Shown: piece by piece, positions 23,051 through 30,817 of the stretch
How the letters are laid out: the number at the start of each line of letters is the position of its first letter
Numbering within the stretch: the stretch's first letter is position 1
IMG/VR virus record: IMGVR_UViG_3300025889_000375
Location: 1 to 36,636 of that record
Strand: one strand, 5' to 3'
DNA from: a virus
DNA length: 36,636 nucleotides
Notes under the pieces: generated by a model
Told to the model about the DNA's origin: nothing
Database searches by the model: none
What the model saw: only the letters and a program-made list of their open reading frames with translations
Position numbers and translations under genes: made by a program

Positions 23051-24381
23051 TGCCTTTGGACGCGCGTATCCCCCTGTCTGGTAATTCGCCCAGTTTCTCC
23101 CAGCCTCTTGTTCAGTTGGGATTGAGCCAAAGACAGAACAGATTGGACGAAAGCAACTTAGCCTCGGCTGCGCAGTCTCGTGAGCTTGGCGCTCAGACCA
23201 TGCAGCTAAACAACCAAACCATGCGGTCGAACAGCCAAACACTTGAGCAGCGTCAGAGAGAGCTTGATGCCAATGCCATGAACGCGATTGTCCTCGATAT
23301 GGGAACGATGAAAGCCCTTCTCGATTCCGGCGAAGTGAAAACAGCCGGACAGGTTGGTATGGGCATTCGGCAAAGACTCATTGAAGCTGGGGAGGACGCA
23401 TCTCGCTTCGAGGGGATTCTTCAGGGCATGGCGAATAACCCGCAAGCGGCCTCGGATTTCTTAGGGCAAGCGGTGAACGCAATGAAGCCCAAGGTGGAAT
23501 CTTTGCTGACTCGTTCTGGAGCAAAACCGCCGGAGCCCAAGATACTAAACGACAGTCAGGTTTCTCCGCGGGGGCAGATTTTTGAAATGTCCCCTACCGG
23601 AGTTGTGACAGCCAAAGACGTTCCGGGCTTTAAAGCTGAAGCTGCCCCGAGCAAGAGAAGCATTCTGCAAAGAGTGCTCCCGACTGGTGAAATCCAAAGC
23701 ATTCAATCTGATGGAGAGGGAAACTTTTTCGATCTTGAAAACAATCCTATTTCCGTCAGGGCGAACGAGCGGCTTATCGACAGCAACAGCTTGAGCGGTA
23801 GCACTGAGGATCTTGGGCTTGGGAATAATGAACTCACTCAGCTTCGGGATGCGGAAGTTGCAGCCAAGACCTTTATAGCAACCGCAGGGGATGCGCTAGA
23901 CCTGCTCGCAAACACTCCAGACATAAACACATTCGTCGCCAAGGCCGCATCTGTTGTGAACAGTCTCCAACAGGAAGCAAAGGCGATTGGTCGCGCATTT
24001 GATATTGAGATAGACGAAAGCCTTCTTGACCCCGCCACGCACTCGGCAACATTCGACGATCTGGGCATTAAGAATGTTCAGATGCGAAGTCTTATCACTT
24101 CTCTTGCTTACCAAGCCGCAGCGGCATCAGGGCAGACAAGCAGAAGTGTTTCAGATAGAGACGTGCGCCGATTCATCGACGAGATTGGTGCTAATTCTGC
24201 TGACCCGAGAGCCTTTGAGCAATCCATTATGGATGTGGCAAGTCGGGTAGCGCGTGGCTTTGAGATTAATTACTCAACCAGGGCGCGAAAGGACTACGAA
24301 GGAGATTTGGGCCTTGGCTCGATCGGGGGCAAAAAACCACTCGATGTGAAGGCTTTGTCCGATGAGGAATTATTCAACTAA
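23050..24381 (+). CDS. Ejection protein, P22 gp20-like position
   Basis: A 443-residue, mostly helical protein. The first 80 residues are Gln/Asn-rich (QRQNRLDESNLASAAQSRELGAQTMQLNNQTMRSNSQTLEQRQ), followed by an amphipathic helix domain and a C-terminal domain (AEVAAKTFIATAGDALDLLANTPDINTF... AYQAAAASGQTSRSVSDRDVRRFIDEIG). This layout and the position between the gp7-like and gp16-like genes match the second P22-type ejection protein. It is TAATG-coupled on both sides. Confidence 0.75.
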   Translation: MPLDARIPLSGNSPSFSQPLVQLGLSQRQNRLDESNLASAAQSRELGAQTMQLNNQTMRSNSQTLEQRQRELDANAMNAIVLDMGTMKALLDSGEVKTAGQVGMGIRQRLIEAGEDASRFEGILQGMANNPQAASDFLGQAVNAMKPKVESLLTRSGAKPPEPKILNDSQVSPRGQIFEMSPTGVVTAKDVPGFKAEAAPSKRSILQRVLPTGEIQSIQSDGEGNFFDLENNPISVRANERLIDSNSLSGSTEDLGLGNNELTQLRDAEVAAKTFIATAGDALDLLANTPDINTFVAKAASVVNSLQQEAKAIGRAFDIEIDESLLDPATHSATFDDLGIKNVQMRSLITSLAYQAAAASGQTSRSVSDRDVRRFIDEIGANSADPRAFEQSIMDVASRVARGFEINYSTRARKDYEGDLGLGSIGGKKPLDVKALSDEELFN

Positions 24382-26213
24382 TGACCGACGCTCTCAGCAA
24401 GCAAGCCAAGTGGCAGGAAATAGCCAACAGGGGGTTACAAGATAAATTCGACCCCCAGACTCGGGCGAAATTTGACGAAGCGGTTAGGCGCGGCCTGATT
24501 CAGTTTCCAAACCAGCAGGCAGCGAACGAGCCTCCCGTTGTAAGAAGCACCGAGACCGTTGGCGCTGTACCCAACTCCTTATCTGGGCCTGATCAACCAG
24601 CGCCGAAACAAAAACCCAAAACGTCGTTCGCTCAAAATGTAGTGGGTATTGGCGACGCAGCATTAACTCTGGCGCGAGGCATGGTCGGTGTTCCTGCTGG
24701 CGGTGTCTTGGGCTTAATGAAAGCCGCTAAGGATTTCATCACCGGAGAGGACGACCCGCTAAAGGCTGGCGCTGAAAGGTCTCAGCGAGTGCAGGGAGCG
24801 ATCACTGGGGAACCATTTACCGAGGCGGGAAAAGACGCTCTAAACATGGTGTCCGAGCCCTTCAAGGTTTTGGGCGATGCCGCTCAATATGCCGGAGAAA
24901 AGACGTTAGACGCGACCGACAGCCCAGCCTTGGCGACTATCGCACAGACCGCTATTGAATCCGCTCCGATGCTGCTTGGGGCCAGAGGGAAGGGCAAGAC
25001 CATTTCCGAGAGAAACGTCGATGTAAACAGCGTCATTCAAGAAACAAAGGCCGCTGGCCTCGATGTTGGCGCTCCAATAGTTCGCCAGCGAGAGCAATTA
25101 GTTGAGTCGGGAAAAACGCAAACAGGCGGGCAGGCCAACAAAGCACAAGACTTTAGTTTGATTCAGGGGGCATTGCAAAAGGCTAGAACCCAAACAGAGG
25201 CATTTGTTCAGAACATTTACTTCGATGCCAAGCGAAAAGATGCCGCAGTCAATACTTTTCAAGTAAAGGAACTGCGAAATGAAGTCAATTCCGCTCTCGA
25301 TGAATTCATCATAGGAAAAGAAATAACACCGAAGACAATGGCCTCGCTGGAAAGATTGGACAAGATTTCAGAGGGCGGGCTGTCCACTCCGGTTGAGATA
25401 CGAGAGTTGATGAAGTTCCGCATCGCGAATAACCGTCTGAGAGGATCTGACCCCACCGACAATGCTGGACTGGCAATTATCAACGGACAGGTTGATGCCT
25501 ACCTTCAGGCGCAGGTAACGAAGGACATGGTTAGTGGCGATAAGACCGCCATAGCCAAATGGCAAGAAGCGTTCGAGGGAACCAAAGAATTCAAGGAAAT
25601 GTTCGACGCGAACAAAGCCATTAAAAACCTGTCAACGAATCTCGAAGCCACTCCCGAAATGGCAAAGAACTGGATTATGGGCGCTAACTCTGTTGGCGCA
25701 AAAGCAGAGTCTGGTTTGGTGGTTAAGAGAATCGGGGAAATTATCGGAAAGGACAGTCCCGAGTACAACGTACTACGACAGGAAGTTCTGTTTGATATTG
25801 TCGAGCCCCTGCTGAAATCCCAGCCAAACTACAAAGCCTTTGCAGACAACTACGATAAGTTTGTCCGCAACAACATGACTCTTGCGAATGAATTATTCCC
25901 TGACTCCGTGGGGGAAATGCTGACACTTCGGCGCTTTGCCTCTGCGCTGGAAAAGGGTAGCGCGCGAGGGCTTGACCTGAACTTAAACCAGACCGTCTCC
26001 AGAATCCTGTTTGGTCACGAGATAGCCAAGGGCGCTGTTCGCGTGAACTTGGGCACAAACCTGATGAACATAGCGCGGAGCACAGTCGGCTCATCTCCAA
26101 AGCAACTCCTGATCTCAGACTTTACCGGATATGACATAACCAAGCCGCTTTTACCGAAAGCGCCTGGAGCCATCGGAGCTGTAACCCAAACCGCACAACA
26201 GAGGGACAAGTAA
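24381..26213 (+). CDS. Ejection protein, P22 gp16-like
   Basis: The protein is 610 residues (P22 gp16 is 609). It is third in the coupled set of ejection genes. The N-terminus has [16 protein letters not shown] and a Gly/Ala-rich hydrophobic stretch (about 95-120, [22 protein letters not shown]) that could enter a membrane, followed by helical segments ([41 protein letters not shown]). gp16 is needed for DNA passage through the envelope. Sequence similarity to gp16 is not obvious by eye; the call rests on size, order and amphipathic character. Confidence 0.72.
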   Translation: MTDALSKQAKWQEIANRGLQDKFDPQTRAKFDEAVRRGLIQFPNQQAANEPPVVRSTETVGAVPNSLSGPDQPAPKQKPKTSFAQNVVGIGDAALTLARGMVGVPAGGVLGLMKAAKDFITGEDDPLKAGAERSQRVQGAITGEPFTEAGKDALNMVSEPFKVLGDAAQYAGEKTLDATDSPALATIAQTAIESAPMLLGARGKGKTISERNVDVNSVIQETKAAGLDVGAPIVRQREQLVESGKTQTGGQANKAQDFSLIQGALQKARTQTEAFVQNIYFDAKRKDAAVNTFQVKELRNEVNSALDEFIIGKEITPKTMASLERLDKISEGGLSTPVEIRELMKFRIANNRLRGSDPTDNAGLAIINGQVDAYLQAQVTKDMVSGDKTAIAKWQEAFEGTKEFKEMFDANKAIKNLSTNLEATPEMAKNWIMGANSVGAKAESGLVVKRIGEIIGKDSPEYNVLRQEVLFDIVEPLLKSQPNYKAFADNYDKFVRNNMTLANELFPDSVGEMLTLRRFASALEKGSARGLDLNLNQTVSRILFGHEIAKGAVRVNLGTNLMNIARSTVGSSPKQLLISDFTGYDITKPLLPKAPGAIGAVTQTAQQRDK

Positions 26214-27724
26214 TGTCTTGGTCGCCAATTAGTCTAGCCACACCCCAATACCAAAACCCCGACAACAACACCCCGTATTCTGGTGCTGTCCTAAAGGCGT
26301 ATTTAAAGGGAACAACGACCGCGACCCCTATGGCGACAGATGCCACAGGAGCTACGACATTTACCTCTGTAGCACTGAACTCCGCAGGATACCCCGAGCA
26401 CCTTGGGGCTATTATCATCCCTCATATAGACAGGGCTTATAAGCTGGCCCTGTACGCTGATCAGACGGCGGCAGATGCCAATACTCCGGCGATCTGGACT
26501 ATTGACGGCCTCTACCCATTGACCGTGAGCGGCTCATTCACCACCGAGGACGCTGTTAGCAACGGCGTAACCTCTGTGCTTAACGTGACCCACGAGACCA
26601 CGGGAACCCCTGTTGCTGGAATTGGTAGCTCGGTGTCTTTGATTACCGAGACTGCCGACAACAACAACGAGACAGGGACTATATTGGCTTCTGTCTCAAC
26701 AGACGTTTCAAGCGGGGCAGAGGACTTCGACTTTGTTTTAAGTTTGATGGAGGCTGGCGCTGCTGCTGCCGAGCGATTCAGAGTCACTTCTTCTGGTGTG
26801 GTAACGGCATCGGGAATGACTTTCGGAGACGCTTTAACCTCCGGTCATTTGGGCCAGTTTGCCGCCACTACTTCATTGCAACTGAAGGGTGTTATCTCTG
26901 ACGAGACAGGATCTGGCGCTTTGGTCTTTGCAGACTCCCCAGCGCTTATTACTCCTGATTTAGGCATTCCGTCTGCCATAGACATATCCAATGCGTCTGG
27001 AACCGTGACAAATCTGACGCTTGTAACTCCTGCACTAGGAACGCCGACAGCAATCACGCTGACTAACGCCACCGGACTACCTTTAAGCACCGGGGTCACG
27101 GGGAACCTTCCAGTCACCAATTTGAACTCGGGCACTTCTGCCTCAAGTTCTACTTATTGGAGAGGGGATGGTACGTGGGCAGCAGTACCGGGAGGGGGCC
27201 TTGTTCTGCTCTCCACCACCACGGCAAGCACATCAGCCACAGTCGATATAGAAACCACTTTCGACAGCACTTATGACAAATACGTGCTTGAGATCAGCGG
27301 GCTTTATCTAGAGACAGACGGTTCCTACTTAACCTGCCTTCTGAAAATCGGCGGGTCGTATATTTCAACGTCAACGTATTTTTATCATTACGCCACAACA
27401 AGCTCAGCCTCTAGTACGCCGGGTGGTGGCAATGCGCCAAACTCATCCAAGGTGGCGCTAATTAGAATGACTCCAGCCCTACTGACCAATGCCGTTTCAG
27501 AGACAGAGCTATCTGTTTTCATCGAGAAACCAACCAGTACCACCACTTACAAAAAAATACGGTGGGCTGGTACGGGGATAAACAACAATACACAAGACGT
27601 TTATGTAATGAGTGGCAGCGCTGCTAATACTGGAACTGGCGCACTAACCGGCCTCAGATTTGCAGCAAGCGCGGATAACATCATCTCGGGCACATTCAGA
27701 CTTTACGGAATCAGGAACTCTTAA
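26213..27724 (+). CDS. Tail fibre/receptor-binding protein
   Basis: A 503-residue protein. The N-terminal 100 residues ([41 protein letters not shown]...) resemble the virion-binding head domain of P22-type tailspikes. Residues about 225-325 contain the common tail-fibre module [20 protein letters not shown], repeated [26 protein letters not shown], and [12 protein letters not shown]. The C-terminal 170 residues are Thr/Ser-rich and likely form the receptor-binding tip. No hydrolase motif is seen, so I infer a fibre, not an enzymatic spike. Confidence 0.85.
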   Translation: MSWSPISLATPQYQNPDNNTPYSGAVLKAYLKGTTTATPMATDATGATTFTSVALNSAGYPEHLGAIIIPHIDRAYKLALYADQTAADANTPAIWTIDGLYPLTVSGSFTTEDAVSNGVTSVLNVTHETTGTPVAGIGSSVSLITETADNNNETGTILASVSTDVSSGAEDFDFVLSLMEAGAAAAERFRVTSSGVVTASGMTFGDALTSGHLGQFAATTSLQLKGVISDETGSGALVFADSPALITPDLGIPSAIDISNASGTVTNLTLVTPALGTPTAITLTNATGLPLSTGVTGNLPVTNLNSGTSASSSTYWRGDGTWAAVPGGGLVLLSTTTASTSATVDIETTFDSTYDKYVLEISGLYLETDGSYLTCLLKIGGSYISTSTYFYHYATTSSASSTPGGGNAPNSSKVALIRMTPALLTNAVSETELSVFIEKPTSTTTYKKIRWAGTGINNNTQDVYVMSGSAANTGTGALTGLRFAASADNIISGTFRLYGIRNS

Positions 27725-27726
27725 TA

Positions 27727-28092
27727 ATGACCAGATACCACACGACAGCACAAGGAAACGTACCCTTTACTCAAGCGGAAGAAGACGCGAGGGACGCAGA
27801 AGAAGCAGCTCGGGCCATTGAAGCCCAAGCAGAGGCCGCATTACAGGCTGAAGAAGCATCAAAACTTACCGGGATAGAAATACTCGGTGTTATGTGTTCT
27901 GCTACCAGAAACGATCAAAACGGCCTTGTAGCGGTAGCTTTAGAGTACAACATGAAGCACTCAGCAGGGCAGACCTTGGGTGACACCGTGTTCAAGTTCG
28001 AGAACGGCAATACACTCACGATTACTGATTCCAATTTTCCCTCAGTGTACGCAACATGGGCCCCGTTCAGGCAGTCGTTCTTCGCTCCGTAG
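27727..28092 (+). CDS. Tail-distal small protein, possible fibre accessory
   Basis: The 121-residue product has an Ala/Glu-rich helical N-terminal 45 residues (EEDARDAEEAARAIEAQAEAALQAEEA) and a C-terminal beta-rich part (AVALEYNMKHSAGQTLGDTVFKFENGNTLTITDSNFPSVYATW). It follows the fibre gene by 2 bases. The helical start recalls tail-fibre-associated proteins of many phages. It is the last gene of the rightward late operon; its 3' end overlaps a leftward gene. Confidence 0.65.
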   Translation: MTRYHTTAQGNVPFTQAEEDARDAEEAARAIEAQAEAALQAEEASKLTGIEILGVMCSATRNDQNGLVAVALEYNMKHSAGQTLGDTVFKFENGNTLTITDSNFPSVYATWAPFRQSFFAP

Positions 28093-28246
28093 GGAGTGGC
28101 TTTTTCTGAGGCTTGTTGAAAGCCATTCGCTTCAAAGTATCTTCAAAACGATCTTTGTTGCCTTTGGAAGGATTGGCCTTCGCGAAGCCTTTTACATCAT
28201 CGGCTTCGCGGGCCTCCTCAAGGCTTAGGTATTTTCCGCGGGACAT
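28067..28246 (-). CDS. Small conserved hypothetical (KYLSLEEAR type)
   Basis: From the ATG at 28246, with a good RBS (AAGGAG), the product is MSRGKYLSLEEAREADDVKGFAKANPSKGNKDRFEDTLKRMA..., a pattern (SRGKYLSLEEAR...FAK.NPS.G....FE..LK.MA) seen in small bacterial and phage proteins of unknown role. The C-terminus is basic. An alternative start at 28276 lacks the fit. It overlaps the membrane protein gene by 29 bases and is probably co-transcribed with it. Confidence 0.7.
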   Translation of the reverse strand: MSRGKYLSLEEAREADDVKGFAKANPSKGNKDRFEDTLKRMAFNKPQKKPLPTERRTTA

Positions 28247-28850
28247 TGTAAATTTCTCCTTCCAAGAACTGCCCAAGCCTCAGTAGTATCTCTGAGGCAA
28301 CTTGAACGAATTTTTCATTATGGATGCCAACAGCCCTGGGGTCCATCAAATCCAGGCGTTCCAGCCATTGGCGCAAGTTCTCAGAGACCCTTTCGGCCTC
28401 TTTCAGGGTTTCTTCTCTCCAAGGGTTGTATCCTATCACGAACTCGAAAATATCAATTTGATTAGAAATTATCTTGTTCCTCAGCTCAATCCCTTCGCTC
28501 CTGAGTCTCCAGAGCTCACTGATTGCTGCTTGCCGCTTTTTCCTATTAAAAATTTCAAGCTCAAGGCCGTCGATAGTGGTGGCCCTATCTTCATCTAGAT
28601 GTTTTGCGGCCCTAAATAAGTTTACCGAGTAAACTACAATCCCGATAAGCGCCACAGCGCTTACAGTAACAGAAGCAACAAAGAGCTCATCCATCGCAAC
28701 TTCGATTTTCCCAAGCGCGACCAGAACACAAAGTACCAGCGTGAAAATCACTGAAGCTATGAATGCGCCCGCAATGCTCGGAAGACCCATCGGTGCGCGG
28801 GTCATTTCCATGGCAAGATCGCGTAGTTTCTTGTAGTAGCCTGTTTCCAT
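28218..28850 (-). CDS. Two-TM membrane protein, possible moron
   Basis: This 210-residue protein has two hydrophobic segments at about 26-46 (AGAFIASVIFTLVLCVLVALG) and 57-79 (LFVASVTVSAVALIGIVVYSV), then a long cytoplasmic, charged, helical domain (about 80-210: FNRKKRQAAISELWRLRSEGIELRNKIISNQ...). It is transcribed opposite to the late operon, next to attP, a place where lysogenic accessory genes are common. Shape and site are compatible with a superinfection-exclusion or envelope-altering protein, but I do not recognise a family. RBS is modest (TAGGA). Confidence 0.7.
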   Translation of the reverse strand: METGYYKKLRDLAMEMTRAPMGLPSIAGAFIASVIFTLVLCVLVALGKIEVAMDELFVASVTVSAVALIGIVVYSVNLFRAAKHLDEDRATTIDGLELEIFNRKKRQAAISELWRLRSEGIELRNKIISNQIDIFEFVIGYNPWREETLKEAERVSENLRQWLERLDLMDPRAVGIHNEKFVQVASEILLRLGQFLEGEIYNVPRKIPKP

Positions 28851-28891
28851 GACAGAATCCTACCCCATCCCGCCAAACAGGGGTTAGTCAT
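28802..28891 (-). CDS. Possible 29-residue leader ORF
   Basis: An ATG at 28891 with a strong RBS (AAGGAG, 7 bases before) opens a short frame MTNPCLAGWGRILSWKQATT... that ends at 28802 inside the membrane protein gene. It overlaps the start of that gene (28850) in another frame. It could be a regulatory leader peptide, or the RBS may be fortuitous. Only a short ORF and a good RBS support it. Confidence 0.3.
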   Translation of the reverse strand: MTNPCLAGWGRILSWKQATTRNYAILPWK

Positions 28892-29099
28892 GTCAAATAC
28901 TCCTTACTTGAGTCAAGGGGATAATGTCCTCTAAGTTAATCACTGTACCAATTCCAGCCTAAGCAGCCAGTCAACTTATCGCGTTTTAAGTCATTGATTG
29001 TATTGATCTGCATTGTGTCATTTTGCCTATTTTGCCATGGCACAATTCCTGCCTTTATCCCAGCAACCACGCGCCTTCCCAGTGATTATAACCGCCTTA

Positions 29100-29144
29100 C
29101 TGGGGGTCAAGTGGTCGTCGGTTCAAATCCGTCCGCTCCGACCA
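29100..29144 (+). other. attP: attP core: 3' half of a tRNA-Pro(GGG) gene
   Basis: The sequence folds as the 3' part of a tRNA: anticodon loop CTGGGGG (29100-29106, anticodon GGG), TCAAG for the 3' anticodon stem, variable loop TGGTC, T-arm GTCGG-TTCAAAT-CCGTC (one U-U mismatch), acceptor CGCTCCG, A73 and CCA (29142-29144). The matching 5' half is absent: the bases before 29100 (CCTTA) pair only in part. Acceptor G72, A73 and the GGG anticodon point to tRNA-Pro. Temperate phages carry such a piece so that the host tRNA is restored on integration. The adjacent integrase supports this. Confidence 0.8.
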
Positions 29145-29153
29145 TTACACGGG

Positions 29154-29171
29154 GGCTACAGGGAAGTAGCC
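29154..29171. repeat. Inverted repeat next to attP
   Basis: GGCTAC (29154-29159), 6-base spacer, GTAGCC (29166-29171), a perfect 6-bp inverted repeat just right of the tRNA-like core. It may be an integration-factor site or a weak hairpin at the end of the int gene. There is no T run. Confidence 0.45.
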
Positions 29172-29180
29172 TTAAACCCG

Positions 29181-29210
29181 TCTACTTAAATTCTACTTAT
29201 TTTCTACTTA
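29181..29210 (+). repeat. Three 11-bp-spaced TCTACTTA repeats, integrase arm-site candidates
   Basis: TCTACTTA occurs at 29181, 29192 and 29203, exactly one helical turn apart, between attP core and the end of int (the last copy overlaps the int stop). Evenly spaced direct repeats on one flank of a core are typical arm-type binding sites of lambda-like integrases. The remaining part of this gene-free stretch (28892-29099) shows no clear ORF or terminator; an opposite arm should lie there. Confidence 0.65.
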
Positions 29211-30278
29211 TCCAAGCTCCATGCTTGCCTTTGCCTGAATATATTCCGGCTCTCCAGAGTCCAGATAAATCTTCGTTGTGTCTGCTTTCGTGTGCCCGAG
29301 CAGCGCCTGAATTTCGCTTTCTGGCATTCCTCGTTCCTTGTATAGCCTCGCTCCAAGCGACCTGATTTCGTGAAAGGTCGGGGGGTCTGATTCCCAAAGG
29401 CCTGAATCTTCCACCGCCTTTGCGAAAAAACGAGTTAGCATGTCGGGCTTAATAGAAACCGAGCTGCCTTTTGCTGGGCTGCGACATATCAGGTTTCGAG
29501 AGCCCAAAGACAGGGCCGATATTCTGCACTCCATGAATAGTTTCCGTAATGAAGCGCCAATCCGGATTTCGATCAATGCTCCCGTCTTGCCTCTCACCGC
29601 TTTGATCGTTTCCGCGCTGGCCTTCGGTAGTTTCCATGAGCATATAACCTCTCTCGGTTGCAGGGTAATCAGAGCCAATCTCATCGCCCGCTTGAGCCAT
29701 GCGGGAGCCTCTTTTTCAATGGCGTAGAATTGCTCTAAATCCTTAATTCTATTGCGCTTTCTCTTCGTTTTCTTGGCTATCAGTATACCATCTGCGACGT
29801 TGAATTTCCTCATTCCTTTGCCGACTGCGAAGCGGTCAATCAGGCGCAAAAGAAAGGTGGCGTGACGCTTTCCGCCTCCCGAAAATTCGGCGTCTATCAG
29901 CTCGTTAAAAAAGCGAATATCAGTGGCGTTGTAGGTGGTCTGCCCGTACTTGCGGAACAGTTTGATCTTGCGTAGCTGCTCGGCTCGGTAACTGTCCGAC
30001 CAAGTTAATCCAGGGACATGCTCTTTAACATATCTATCCAGCACGTCGCCGAAGGTGGGCCAGCTTGGTTCGAGGATTGACCTGATGGCAAAGTCAGCCT
30101 TGGCAAAATGGGCGTTGATTGCTCTCGCCGTGGAATTGGCTTTTTCGAGGTCTTTGCCGAAAGTGTAGGCTTTCTTCAGCTTAGGGTGGACAAGAGACAG
30201 GTATCCGCGAGAGTCACGCTTTACGTGCGGCTCCAGATCGCGGTTTTTGGCGTACCTTCTTCTGCCCACTATTTGCAT
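29208..30278 (-). CDS. int: Lambda-type tyrosine integrase
   Basis: A 356-residue integrase. The N-terminal GRRRYAKNRDLEPHVKRDSRGYLSL... resembles the lambda Int arm-binding domain (GRRR...RDLPPN). The catalytic domain has K231 (VRGKTG), HEIR (H303, R306), LGHT (H329) and the nucleophile Y338 (KIYLD). At the first catalytic arginine box the sequence is TLQPREVI: families usually have R right after the Q (TGQR or TLQR), so here a Pro takes that place and R209 follows. Whether R209 substitutes is unknown. The enzyme would recombine attP with a tRNA-Pro gene. Overlaps xis by 10 bases. Confidence 0.9.
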   Translation of the reverse strand: MQIVGRRRYAKNRDLEPHVKRDSRGYLSLVHPKLKKAYTFGKDLEKANSTARAINAHFAKADFAIRSILEPSWPTFGDVLDRYVKEHVPGLTWSDSYRAEQLRKIKLFRKYGQTTYNATDIRFFNELIDAEFSGGGKRHATFLLRLIDRFAVGKGMRKFNVADGILIAKKTKRKRNRIKDLEQFYAIEKEAPAWLKRAMRLALITLQPREVICSWKLPKASAETIKAVRGKTGALIEIRIGASLRKLFMECRISALSLGSRNLICRSPAKGSSVSIKPDMLTRFFAKAVEDSGLWESDPPTFHEIRSLGARLYKERGMPESEIQALLGHTKADTTKIYLDSGEPEYIQAKASMELG

Positions 30279-30472
30279 CCCTCGGCCTCCAGAATCCTAT
30301 CAGCTATCGTATTGCCAGTGGAAGGGGCTTGCAGGTAGACGAACCACAATCCGCCCTCCTTGCATCCGGCTAGTTCGCCTCGCTCAATCCGAGAGATGAT
30401 CGTGCGGGGGTCGGGCCTTGACCCCTCGGCGTAGTTGCGCTCGATATACTTGCTGACTTTCTGCTTCATCAT
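30269..30472 (-). CDS. xis: Excisionase-like protein
   Basis: The 67-residue basic product MMKQKVSKYIERNYAEGSRPDPRTIISRIERGELAGCKEGGLWFVYL has the winged-helix pattern of small recombination directionality factors (turn, then G.L.G.K.GG.W.V). It is directly upstream of and overlapping int, the usual xis position. Xis bends the attachment DNA to favour excision. The start may be either of two adjacent ATGs. Confidence 0.8.
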   Translation of the reverse strand: MMKQKVSKYIERNYAEGSRPDPRTIISRIERGELAGCKEGGLWFVYLQAPSTGNTIADRILEAEGCK

Positions 30473-30487
30473 TCGCTCAGTTGGCTA

Positions 30488-30817
30488 TCAGCCTTCTCCC
30501 TTCGGTGGCTCTGGTAGGGGCGTCCAGTGAGTTATCGTTTCGCTCTCATCAACATCATCGACCAGCCATTCGTCCTCCCATATTGCCGTAACGCATGACC
30601 GAACCGATGTTTTATAGATGGTGGAAAGTAGATATTGGCCCCATGTTTCCGGCAATCTCTCATCCACGCTTATCCACACGCCCGCTGGTGCTGCGCGGGT
30701 TCCGTGAGCCAAATCAGCAGGTATTTCTCCCGCCGCTAATCCTGATGGCATAAATTTCCGCTTCCCGCTCTCGCTATTTGTCATCACAATCTCCATTGTC
30801 TGTGCCATGTCATTCAA
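30488..30817 (-). CDS. DUF551 domain protein
   Basis: The C-terminal half has the DUF551 pattern: WISVDERLPETWGQYLLST...VTAIWEDEWLVDD...ITHWTPLPEPP. Proteins with this domain are frequent in early regions of phages; their function is unknown. The 30-residue N-terminal part (MAQTMEIVMTNSESGKRKFMPSGLA) is not part of the domain. Starts at 30817 or 30808 both work; the first overlaps the peptidase stop by 8 bases. Confidence 0.85.
   Translation of the reverse strand: MNDMAQTMEIVMTNSESGKRKFMPSGLAAGEIPADLAHGTRAAPAGVWISVDERLPETWGQYLLSTIYKTSVRSCVTAIWEDEWLVDDVDESETITHWTPLPEPPKGEG

Noticed and set aside
26512-27135. Minus-strand ORFs under the tail fibre
   Set aside because: Val/Pro/Ser-rich shadows of the Thr/Gly-rich fibre repeats.
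28076-28107. Terminator at the convergent end of the late operon
   Set aside because: CTCC-GTAG-GGAG followed by TGGCTTTTT is only a 4-bp stem; too weak to list.
29100-29144. Complete functional tRNA gene
   Set aside because: Only the 3' half is tRNA-like; the 5' acceptor and D-arm are absent upstream, and two of five anticodon stem pairs fail. It is an attachment site piece.
29583-29700. Frameshift inside the integrase near TLQPREVICSWKLPKAS
   Set aside because: The unusual segment keeps the expected length to KTG and the downstream frame is correct, so a substitution is more likely than an indel pair.
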